From contig OX422210.1 of assembly GCA_949130495.1 (NCBI GenBank), positions 191,875,619 through 191,939,618 of the forward strand: DNA of 64,000 nt. The letters run 5' to 3'. The translations under genes were made by a program, and so were the position numbers. Of this stretch, positions 33,704 through 43,984 are shown in pieces (within the stretch, counting starts at the first letter, position 1; every line of letters begins with the position of its first letter). Origin of the DNA: Sambucus nigra. Taxonomy: Eukaryota > Streptophyta > Magnoliopsida > Dipsacales > Adoxaceae. The notes under the pieces were generated by a model. It was not told the origin of the DNA and made no database searches. It was given only the letters and a program-made list of their open reading frames with translations.

Positions 33704-34785
33704 TGTAAGGATGTATTTTATAACTCCTGTTTACATTGGAGTATGTCGTATACCGCTACAACCGTTGAAGAGCTTTTCAAGATCATTCAATCATCAAGAC
33801 AGATCCAAATATCAAAGCTCTTCATCAAAAAACTTCTGCAAATCGAACTGGTAAAGATTATGTTTTTATTCCATAATTATTCACTTAGAATATGGGGATA
33901 TTTATCACAAAATATTTTCTAAGTGTTGGTGCGGAGCTTTAAATGTTTTCCATCAAAAATATAATTTTTGGAGTTTTTGAGGTGGTGCATTTAACAAGGA
34001 AAAGAACAAGAAAAATATTGAATTTTAAATCTCGTTCGAACGATTGCCTATGTCGTTCAAACGACATGACTTGTCGTGCGAAGTATCAAACGACATTCGA
34101 TCTCGCTCGAACGACATCCAATCTCATTTGAACGAGTCGCCGCCTTAAGTCTTTTATAAATAGGACTCTCCAACTCCATTTTTCATAAGAAGAACTGTGC
34201 AAAAAATGTCTACGTTTTCTGCAAACAACAGTACAAATTTGTCTTCTCACTTTAGTAGTTTAAACCTTTGTTTTTACAATTCACAAAGCATCCCAATCCT
34301 TTAGTGAATTGTTTTGGAACCTAAAATATGATCTTGCTGATATTGCTCCTGTAGAGAGGGTAAAGCTACATCATATGACTGCGTGTCATTTAGGATAATG
34401 TTGTGAGAAGATTCTTTGTTGATTTGGACTAAGGTTCATAGGGGGTTCATGGAGAGTGATGCGATGTTCCTAGGCAGAAGTTAGGACTGCAGTTCATGTG
34501 GATTGTTGCGCGTAATTCATTGCTGACGACACCGATTAATGCTTGCGGGTATTCTTATGTCAAAATCTATTTCATTGTAATCCGTGTAAGTTACTCATAA
34601 ATTATAGTGAAATAAAAGGTTTTGCCCTTCGGGAATTTTTCCTGAAATTGGTTTCCTTTTCATGCTTATTGATTCTATGTTATCAAATCACCTAAATGCA
34701 TGTGTTAGGGGTTTAACTAAAATTTGGGGTAATTAAAATTGGATTTATTTGAGAAGTTGCATTATTTATCTGTAGCACACTCTCA
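33704..34785 (+). repeat. F1 LTR 2 (shared middle LTR)
   Basis: Complete LTR, TGTAAGG to ACTCTCA, 1082 bases. It is the middle one of three and serves both bodies. TATA box at 34155-34164. AATAAAAGG near 34610. Confidence 0.88.
34155..34164 (+). promoter_or_regulatory. TATA box of F1 LTR 2
   Basis: TATAAATAGG, followed by GACTCTCCAACTCC. This is the best preserved TATA among the plus-strand F1 LTRs. It lies about 450 bases before the polyadenylation-like motif. Confidence 0.6.
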
Positions 34786-34788
34786 AAT

Positions 34789-34800
34789 TGGTATCAGAGC
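34789..34800 (+). other. Primer binding site of F1 body 2
   Basis: Exact TGGTATCAGAGC three bases after LTR 2 (initiator tRNA-Met type). Confidence 0.88.
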
Positions 34801-34867
34801 GGGTTGCACTAAGTTATTGTGTAGTGATCCAGATTTTTCAAAACTGGTTTGAAAATTGATTTTCATA

Positions 34868-36040
34868 AATATGTCTTTTGTCCATTTTGATGATTTTAGA
34901 TGCCAACTTTTTGATTGGAAAATTCACTCAAATTCTTGTTTTAAATCTTCTGTTGAAAGTAACTCTAAGAGGTGTCGTGCTTGCGAGGGAATTGATCACA
35001 CGATAGATGTCCCACAAATTTAAGGAATCAATTGAAAAAATCGACATCTCATGTTTCTACCCTTAGTGATAGTAATTCGGAAGAAGTTGTTTTTTACACA
35101 TCCAGGCGAGAGTTTTTCACCCATGTGACTAGTTATGAGAGTGAGGGTGAAAAGACTGAGGAAGAAGAGGAAGAATTGAGTGAGTTACAAGTTGCCTACA
35201 ATAATAAGTATGTGGAATCTTTGAAAATAAAGAAAGAAAATTTGAAATAAAAAGCTCAGTTGAAAGAGCGTGCCTTAAAAAAATAATGATGTTTTAGTTG
35301 AATATCTTAGGGCACGTGAGAAATTTTTGAAAGAGAATTTAGGATATGTCGAGGGAGAGAGAGATGGTCTTCGAGGGGGATTGAGTCTATAAAAAAGGAA
35401 CTTTTAGAGTTTGAGTATTCTAAATGTTTACTCGAGTTGAGGATAGGTGAGCTTGAGAAGAGTTTGAGATAATCAAGCAAGGGAAAATTTGATTTGGAGT
35501 CTCGATCAGAAAAGTTAGATAAAATTTTAGGGGTTGTCCAAATTAAGGAGGATAGGGATGGTATAGGCTTCGATGAGAGTGTCGCACCCATTACCAAAGC
35601 CAGCCCCACACGTGTGAGAGAGCCTTTTAGGGTTGTTAAGAGAGAGGCACCTAGGGTTGTTAGGAGAGAGACACTAAGGGTTTTTGAGAAAGAGACAACG
35701 AGGGTTGTCAAGAGAGAGCCACCTAAAAACATCGTTCAAGAGGCACCTGGGAATTTAAGGAGAGCGCCACCTAGGAATTTAAGGAGAGAGACGCCTTTAG
35801 GTAACATTTACCGCCAGTTTAGACTTGATCACATTGTGGTAAGTAAGGCCATCTTAGGCGTTTCTTTTACAAATATTTAAATGGACCTAGGAAGATTATT
35901 AAAAGAATATATTCGATTCCTCAAATCCCCACTTGTCGTTACAAATTTGTTTGGGTTAGGAAATTGGATTTTGACGCTTATGGTCTAATTGTTCACGACT
36001 CTTGTTTGCTTGCACGTGATTCACCCCATGTGAGATCATT
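34868..36040 (+). pseudogene. F1 gag relic, body 2
   Basis: Starts near MSFVHFDDF-like text at 34873 and runs in pieces. An acidic coiled coil at 35032-35250 includes SYESEGEKTEEEEEELSEL. A stretch from 35494 reads KLDKILGVVQIKEDRDGIGF, followed by basic REAPRVV repeats. The knuckle near 35826-35860 reads SHCGK, stop, GHLRRFFY, again with the last Cys gone. VWVRKLDFDAYGLIVHDS follows. It shares the stop inside the knuckle with body 1. That suggests the stop predates the tandem duplication. Confidence 0.75.
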
Positions 36041-37380
36041 TGGTTGATCGTGTTGTTATTTGTCATACATTAGTTGTACTCCATGATATACTATTACTAG
36101 TGTTCTGACTCTTTTTATAGTAGCTTACATTATTTTATTAGTTTAGCTATTGTTTTTACACTATTTTGGATTTGTCAACCCCTTCCTGGCATTATTTTCT
36201 GAAAAAAATTTCACTGGGCAACACTGTTTAACATACTAGGGAATATGTGAAAATTTGTTTTCTCGTTCAAATGAAATAGTTTTTCGTTTGAGCGATTTCT
36301 AAACTCGCGCGAAGCCTTCTCGCGAAATGTTATGTCATCTGAACGATAGTCAGTCTCGTTCGAGCGACCTGGTTATCTTTGACCATTATCTTTGTAGTAC
36401 CCTGTGTTCTTTGTTTACATTATTTGGTATTGTTGGGTTTCCTCTGAGATTTTATATATAGTCATTCTTGGTTTTAATTCTTAATAGCTAGTACTGCATT
36501 TCTCGTTTAATCACACCTGCTTAGATTGATTATTCTTTATGTAATTGCTATTTGCTATCATATGATGACTTTCATACTCGCGTTGTATGCCTATTGCTAG
36601 TATGTAATTTTTGTCCACTCATATTTTTTTGGTCATATTTGAAAAATACAAAAAGATTTTCATTTTTTTTTTAAAATTGAAAAAGATAAAAAGAGTTTTG
36701 TATAATGTTTTACACCGTTTACGGATCGACGTTTAGGATGATCGAGTCACAATTTCATTCCATTTATCCATGTGAAAATTTGATAGTGTTTTGAGACAAT
36801 ATATCGTGTCATCCATGTGCTTTACAATGTTTGGAGCCATTGAGATGTTATTAGTTGATACTTCCTACATGTTTGACTCATTATTTCCTTTAGTGCACAT
36901 GTGCACGGATTTGTTTGATTATTGTACTTTTCCATCACATGTTGGTCGAGTGTTTTCATCTCAATCCTATCCTTAAAATGAACCAAGTGCAATAATACGA
37001 GAGTAATAAAAGTAGTGCATGTAAAAATCATTTCCCGTGAGGAATTTGTGTGTATTTAAAAAATGTTGAGTGACACGGGAAAAGGCTATGAGAGTGTAAA
37101 ATCGACTCTGCGTGAAAGCCACCATTTAAAAAGAACCCGCACAAAATATATCAATGTAATAAAAAGATGAAATATGCCAAAAATTTGGGCCAATAGGTTT
37201 TCTCTAAGTTGAGAATTTAGAACCTCGTTAGATATAAAAATTGTTGTGATATATATGAGGGAGTTTGGATGGAAAGTAATCAATGGGTTTGCACGTCCTT
37301 TGAAAAATTCTCGAAACGGCACTAAATAGTTTTGGACGTTATTGGTATGAAAATGACTTAGGCATTCATTTATTGATTTG
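36041..37380 (+). other. F1 body 2 non-coding part, 3' end deleted
   Basis: Parallels 31840-33018 and then jumps at 37380 straight into LTR sequence. The polypurine tract and LTR start are missing. No gene. Confidence 0.65.
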
Positions 37381-38044
37381 AATGACATCTAATCTCATTT
37401 GAATGAGTCACTGCCTTAAGTCTTTTATATATAGGACTCTCCAACACCATTTTTCATAAGAAGACCTTTGCAAAAATTGTCTACGTTTTCTGTAAATAGT
37501 AGTAGGAATTTTTCTTCTCACTTTAGAGGTTTAAATCTTTGTTTTTAGAATTCACAAAACATCCCAATCCTTTAATTAATTGTTTTGGAACCCAAAATAC
37601 AATCTTGATGATATTGCTCTTGTAGAAAGGGTAAATCTATATCATATGACTACGTGTCATTGATGATCTTGCTGCGTGAAGATTCTTTGTTGATTTGGAC
37701 TGATGTTAATAAGGAGTGCTATAGTATTCCTAGACTGAAGTTAGGACTGTGGTTCTTGTTGATTGTTGCACGTAATTCATTGCTGACGACACCGATCGAC
37801 GCCTGCGGGTATTCGTGTGTCAAAATATATTTCATTATAATTTCTATAAGTTACATAAAAATTATAGTGAAATAAAAGGTTTTTTCCTTCGGGAATTTTT
37901 CCTCAAATTGGTTTCCTTTGCATGCTTATTGATTCTCTGTTATCAAATCACCTAGATGCATGTGTTAGGGTTTAACTAAAATTTGGGTTAATTAAAATTA
38001 GATTTATTTGAGAGGTCACATTATTCCAATATAGCACACTCTTA
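37381..38044 (+). repeat. F1 LTR 3, 5'-truncated
   Basis: Equals LTR 2 from about 34111 to its end. Its own end is CACACTCTTA at 38044, followed by the TGTAT duplication and then by TNP2 coding text. Confidence 0.85.
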
Positions 38045-38049
38045 TGTAT
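38045..38049 (+). repeat. Probable target-site duplication, right (TGTAT)
   Basis: Pairs with TGAAT at 29501-29505 with one mismatch. Confidence 0.55.
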
Positions 38050-39115
38050 TAATAAGAGTTATTGTCCAATTCCCATGGCGCCGTTAAGTCTCCCTCCAAC
38101 ACTGTGCAAGAAAAACGATTTCACATTATTATTGTTTCTAATACGCAAGACAAAGTCTCCCAGCATTGATAGTGAAATTTTCTTAGCCCCATTAATCAAA
38201 GAACTTCAAGATTTGTAGGATGAAGGCGTGAGGACCTTTAATGCTCATAAGGGTGAACATTTCACTCTTAATGCAATGGTGTTTTGGGAAATCCATAACT
38301 TTACCACCTATGGGACCTTCTCCGGTTGAAATGTTAATAGTTATTATGGATGTACCATCTCTAGGGAGGAAACTGAATTAACTCGGTTACATCATAATGT
38401 TAAGATTAGTTATGTCATTCATCGTAGATTTTTTGCCAAATAGTCACCCTTTTAGGAATGATAAGTATAACTATATACTTGTCGATCACGAGCATAGGAT
38501 AGAACCTGCTCAGCTTTTTTATATCAAATTGAGGAGAATGTGAAGGTTGTGACTTCAAGGAATAAGTTTTCGAGAAAAAAAAACCTCATTTTTCATGGCA
38601 GAAACGTAAATCTAGAGAGGATCTGAAAGATCCTCGTAAAATGAAGGCATGGTCAAAGTGATCAATCTTATTTGACTTTTTGTATTAGAAAGTTAACCTT
38701 GTAAGGCATGTAATTGATGTGATGCACATGAAGAAGAATTTTGTGGAACATCTGATAGGAAGATATTTGTGTGGTTGTCATTCGAAAGATGGAGAGAGGG
38801 AGAGACGCAATCTAAAGGATATGAAAAAAATACTGGTTAACAAATGATTCTACCACAAGAAGAAATTCGATTCCCGAGGTTTCTTTCACTTTGACTACTA
38901 GTGAGAAAAAGATCCTCCAAACACAATGTTCAACTTGAAGACTCCAACGGGTTATTCCGAAAATTTGTGCAGGGTTATGAGCTACCAAGCAAATGTCCTG
39001 AAACAGTGCAAGTTTCTGGAATGTCATCATTTAATTAATTTCTCCTAAAAGTAAATTCATTTTTGCTAACTCGTTGTGTCTTTGAATCACAAGATGAAGC
39101 TGAAGAATTAGAGAA
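38050..39115 (+). pseudogene. TNP2 transposase, second part
   Basis: The frame resumes right after the F1 composite with NKSYCPIPMAPLSLPP, the segment expected next in TNP2. It continues TKSPSIDSEIFLAPLIKELQ, a stop, DEGVRTFNAHKGEHFTLNA, then YGTFSG, stop, NVNSYYGC and IHRRFFAK. After 38640 a further stretch gives LVRHVIDVMHMKKNFVEHLI, a key helix of the family, KDGERERRNLKDM and LKTPTGYSENLCRVM. More than six stops. The order of motifs and the clean join to 29505 make the assignment firm. Inactive. Confidence 0.88.
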
Positions 39116-39189
39116 ATTAAGTATCTACTTATATATCATATCTTTATTTGATTACTTGTATTATTTGTATTACCATCTAAACTCTAGAA

Positions 39190-39985
39190 TTTCATGAACA
39201 CATTTAGGAGGTATGAGAAGAAAATTGCCAAAAATTAGAATAAAATTTGCACCATGAATGATTTTTGGGCATGGGTATCAAAAGAGGTAATTGCCACCAC
39301 TTTTGTTGCAATTATTTATGTATATGTTGTAAAATATTACCTAATACAAATTCATTAATAGATGAAGCTTTTTAAAAGGGGTGATATCTTGTCAAAGCTC
39401 GCACGCCTAGACAAAGATCCTAATTTTCGTGCGAAGGAGTTTAAAAAATTCCACGTCAATGGTGTTGATTTCATCTCATACCCATGCGAGGAAAAACTGT
39501 TGATGCAAAAATAGAGGAATTCGATTTCTACCTTGACCTCTTATGTGGATAATAAAAGTGATAAAAATCCAAAGGATACGGTGCTGACCTATTATCGGTT
39601 TTCCATCAAATCTTAAATTGGATTACTTGGATTTTAAAGAAGTCATCTTCTATTGTGACTGGGTGAAGGTGGAGGACACGACGAATGGTTGTAAAGTTAA
39701 TCCTGTCTCAAAACTTGCCACGGTAGATTTATCTAAGATGATAAGTAAAGATCGCATGGTAGACAAGACTTTTATTTGTACTTTTCAAATCATGGAGAAG
39801 TTATTCTATTCAAAGTGAATAAGCGACAACAACTAGTCTGATGTTATGCATGCACCAAAGGGTTTGACTACTCAAGCAGACGCATTAAAGGCTCCTATAG
39901 AAATATAGTCTGATCTTGATGACAACCCTAATTTGAAGGAGTTTTTAGTTGATTTAGATGAAGATTGAGTTTCAAAAAATTATTT
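39190..39985 (+). pseudogene. DUF4216-type C-terminal region of element A transposase, with intron
   Basis: DUF4216 is the C-terminal domain found with TNP2 in plant CACTA transposases; its biochemical role is not known. An exon end near 39250-39286 (MNDFWAWVSKE) is followed by a likely 75-base intron (GTAATT at 39287 to AATAG at 39361). The next exon reads MKLFKRGDILSKLARLD, FKKFHVNGVDFISYPCEEK, a stop, then DKNPKDTVLTYY. A frameshift gives YLDFKEVIFYCDWVKVED and VDLSKMISKDRMVDKTFI. A tail near 39913-39968 matches the minus-strand copy at 62050-62100. The minus-strand copy at 62208-62636 is less damaged. Confidence 0.75.
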
Positions 39986-40040
39986 TATTATTATTTAGTC
40001 AACCCTTGTATGACATCATTTATATCGTATGTATTGGAAC

Positions 40041-40043
40041 AAC
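40041..40043 (+). repeat. Target-site duplication of CACTA B, left (AAC)
   Basis: Exact match to AAC at 42717-42719. Three-base duplications are the rule for CACTA elements. Confidence 0.88.
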
Positions 40044-42716
40044 CACTACACCAAATTGGGCGATTGGTCACAAACTTTGTCCCTGACTAGGACTGTGGGT
40101 CGTGATTAAGGTCCGTGGCCAATCTGGGAGTGACAGTTTTCATGGGTTACAGACGAAATCCCTGACCAATCATAGGGTCATGGATCTGAGGGCCGCGATT
40201 AGTGGTCACGGACATTATCCCTGACCCATAAACATTATTGGTCATGGCTTTGGGACGTTACCCAACCCAACGTATCTCAAAACATGGTCACTTCTTTGGG
40301 CTGTGACCTTTTATGGGAGTGATAAAAAAATACAAATGGTCATGGCTTTAGGATGTGACCCAAGTTTTATGTGACAAAAAATAAAAATGGTCACGGATTT
40401 GAGCCGCTACCCCATTTATATGAGATAAAATTAATAAATATGGTCACATCTTTAGGCCATGAACCACTTTATACGTGAAAAAAATGGTCATGGACTTTGT
40501 CCATGACTATTTTTAACTATATAAAAATAAATTGGGCATAATTTTCTCCATTTTCTGGACATTCTAAAACCTGTTAATATAAAACCTACGTAATGTAAAG
40601 CCCGAATGGCTATAAAATTTAACAATAAAATTATAAAAAATTCGTACAGCCATAAAACTAAACAATAAAATTATAAAAGATTGCACGACCATAAAATTAA
40701 CCAATAAAATTACAAAAGCCTGCACGGTCATAACCACATAAAAAAAAGAATCCCGAATTTCAATAACATTATATAAATAATCTTCCTATTATAAACCATT
40801 GCCTTTTTCGTGTGTTCCACGTGGATAAAAGCAAACGATACAATGTTATCCTGCAAAAAATTGGATACAAAGAAGATATATGATATCAATAACCAAGTAA
40901 TTTTAAAAAAATCGTATTCAAGATGAAAAATTGTATATGCGAATTATAATTATCGTCACATTGTCAAACTGGGAGTCCCCTGACCACACGATCAGTTCCT
41001 GCGAGTTACATTAGTCTTGTATGAGGTGTCCGCGCCTCTCACGAGGACGTTTGGGGCTATTTTAGGGTTTTTGCCCTCTAACGGCAGGTTTTTAAGCCTA
41101 AGCCTAGATATTTTCAAATTATTATATTCTCAAATCGGGGGTCTCGTGATCACGCGACCAGCTCCTACGAGTTACATTGGTCCCGTGTGAGGTGTTCGCG
41201 CCTCTCACAAGGCTGTTTGGGGGTGTTTTGGGTTTTCTCCCTCTAACGGCATGTTTTTAAGCCCAAGCCTAGATATTTTTAAATTATCATCATATTCTCA
41301 AATTGGGGGTCCCGTGACCATGCAATCAGTTCCTACGAGTTACATTAGTCCCGTGCGAGGTGTTCCAGCCTCTTTCGGGGACGTTTGGTGGGTGTTTGGG
41401 GTTTTGTCCCTCTAATAGCATGTTTTTAAGCTCAAGTCTAGATATTTTTAAATTATCATAATATTATCAAAATGGGGGTCCTGTGACCACGCGATCAGTT
41501 CCTGCGAGTTACATTGGTCCCGTGCGAAGTGTTCCCGCCTCTCACGGGGTCGTTTGGGGTGTGTTTTGAGTTTTCACCCTCTAATGGCGAGTTTTAAGCC
41601 TAAGTATATATATTTTCAAATTATCGTTATATTATCAAATTTTGGGTACCGTGACCACCTCGTCAGTTCCTGTGAGTGACATTGGTCCCATACGATGTGT
41701 TCGCACCTCTCACGGGGCTGTATGGAGGGTGTTTTGGGTTTTCACCATCTAACGACATATTGTTTAGACTATAACTAGATATTTTCTTATTATCATCATG
41801 CTCTCAAATAGGGGGTCCCTTGACCACGCGATCAGTTCGTGCGAGTTACATTGGTCCCGTGCAAGGTGTTCGTGCCTCTCATGAGGCCGTTTGGGAGGTA
41901 TTTTGGTTTTTCACCCTCTAATGACATATTTTTAACCCCAAGTCTAGATATTTTCAAATTATCGTTATATTCTCAAATTGGGAGTCCCGTAACATTAATT
42001 CTCACGACTTACATTGGTCCTGTGCGAGGTGTTCTCGCCTCTCACGGGGCCGTTTGGGGTGTGTTTTGGGTTTTTTCCCCTCTAACAGCAATTTTTAAGC
42101 CGAAGTCTAAATATTTTTAAATTATCATCATATTCTCAAAAAGGGGTCCCATGACAATGCGGTTAGTTCCTTTGTGTTACATTGATCCCATGTGAGGTGT
42201 TCGCACCTCTCACGGGGCCGTTGGGGGGGTATTTTGGGTTTTTTCCTCTAACGACAAGTTTTTAAGCCTAAGTCTAGATATTTTCAAAGCATTGTCATAT
42301 TCTCAAACCGAGGGTCCCTTGACCAAACGATCAGTTCTTGCGAGTTACATTGGTCCCGTGCAAGGTGTTTGCGCCTCATGCGGGGTCATTTGAGAGGTGT
42401 TTTGGGTTTTCTCTCTCTAACGGCATGTTGTTAAGCTCAAATCTAGATATTTTCAAATCCGTGACACATTGGTTGTGTATGCTAACCTTGGCTACGACAT
42501 TTTTCCGTTACCCTACCGTTACCAACATGGTGGGAATGTTGGTGTGATTTTGGCGCCAAGATGGTCTTGGTCACGGATCAAATCCCTGACTCATAGTGGT
42601 CGCGGATTTGGTCCATGACCACACTAGGTCATGGATATGGTCACGCCATATTTGATATGGTCACGGATTTGGATCATGAATAGCTGGGCATGACCATTCG
42701 CGGATTTTATGTAGTG
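40044..42716 (-). mobile_element. CACTA B, non-autonomous, satellite-filled, perfect ends
   Basis: Starts CACTACACCAAATTGGGCG and ends GGATTTTATGTAGTG. Both sides carry subterminal GGTCACGG(A/T) and CCGTGACC motifs (40070-40510 and 42580-42710). The middle (about 40985-42460) is a 168-bp satellite array. No transposase is present, so it must be moved by one in trans. It lies in the tail of element A. Strand is assigned by analogy with element C, whose satellite sits near the 3' end in the same orientation. Confidence 0.9.
40985..42460 (+). repeat. 168-bp satellite array in CACTA B, about 9 units
   Basis: The motif GAGTTACATTGGTCCCGTG recurs at 41003, 41169, 41337, 41506, 41674, 41843, 42006, 42174 and 42342, spacings 163 to 169. 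Each unit also holds GAGGTGTTCG(C/T)GCCTCTCAC, GGCCGTTTGGGG, TTTTAAGCC and TCTAGATATTTTCAAATTA. Confidence 0.95.
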
Positions 42717-42719
42717 AAC
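42717..42719 (+). repeat. Target-site duplication of CACTA B, right (AAC)
   Basis: Matches 40041-40043 exactly. Confidence 0.88.
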
Positions 42720-43476
42720 CCTTTTATTTATTTACATTTGTGCATCTTCTACTCATATATTTAGTCATCTTGAACTTACTTCCTCATCACTCACATTTTG
42801 TAACTTTTTCATAAATCTTATTATGTTTTGAATGATACACTGATAATAAACCGTCAATTTGAGGTAACAACATACATGGCCACAATTTCTTTTGATATTC
42901 AATATTTGTGTGATTTCCTTAATTCGTGTTTTGTGTTATGTGATGTTCAATGAGATGCAATGCATAAAAGTCTCTTATTGATAATACTAATCTCATTTCC
43001 TAATATCAATTTCTAGCTTATTTATACTACTTATATCACTATTTCTATTCTTTTTATTATCATATGTGCATTCAAATCTATTTGAAACCCCCAAAAATAG
43101 GGCTTATACTATAATTCTCAATTTAGAGTATTCACATAATTTTCTAGATATCCCAACGCATTTGACATCTATTTTCATTATCAAAAGTGACACCTTATAT
43201 TTGGATTATGGATTAGGCCCAACCTTGTTCATCATACGAACTACGTGGACATTGATGATATTTCTGGCTAAGTAAGCGTCCCGGAGTCATTTTAGGATTA
43301 AAGTCCTTTCTTACCATTTGAAACATTTTGAAATATTTGCATGTGTAGTTGGAGAGGGAGCACTTTGAACAAGTTGAATATGCTTCATGAAAGGAACGCA
43401 TTAAAGATTTAAATATTTATTGGTAGACATGTATACAACTTTTGTTATATTATTATTATTTGTGGAAATATATACA
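42720..43476 (+). other. Tail of element A between two insertions
   Basis: AT-rich non-coding stretch, no gene recognised. It lies between CACTA B and CACTA C and is taken as element A sequence by position only. Short open frames here show no family. Confidence 0.4.
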
Positions 43477-43984
43477 CACTACACCATATATCAAAGATGG
43501 TTACGGACCTTACCCGTGATTAGTCCCTCTAGTGATAGACGAGGTTCATGACCATTTTTGTCGTGACCAAAAAATGTGGTCGTGGACTTCATCTATGACC
43601 CACAATTAGGGTCACGACTTCCTCTGTGGGAGAGTATATGGACTTGTAGACTGATGATCAAAGTTGGTCACAGACCTGGGTTGTGACCCTGTGTGTGGCG
43701 CTATTGAAAATGCATCACGACCCAAATCTATGACCCCCAATTTTTTTTAAAAATAAATAAAAACATGGTCGCAGTCTTGGACCGTGACCATGTTTTTATT
43801 TATTTATTTTTTAAAATAAGGGTCACAAATTCGGACTGTGACCATATCCATTTAATAAAAAATAATTTTTACGCAGCTCCGGAGCAAAAACTTGTCTTCA
43901 GCAACCAATTCATATACAATTAAGCAATATTGTAACCTACAGTTAACAACTTAAGGTAATGCATCATGTCATCCTAGTCATATT

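Larger units (their letters stand above)
29506..38044 (+). mobile_element. Three-LTR tandem F1 retroelement (LTR, body, LTR, body, LTR)
   Basis: LTR 29506-30579, body 30580-33703, LTR 33704-34785, body 34786-37380, partial LTR 37381-38044, all plus strand. Both bodies hold a primer site and a gag relic and no pol. They are direct copies of each other with indels, for example about 155 bases at 36050-36205 absent from the first body. The third LTR lacks its first 400 or so bases, and the second body lacks its last 680; one deletion of about 1.1 kb explains both. Such arrays arise by unequal recombination between LTRs. Confidence 0.85.

Noticed and set aside
40985..42460. CRISPR-like array
   Set aside because: Units are contiguous 168-bp repeats with no unique spacers, in a plant-type genome.
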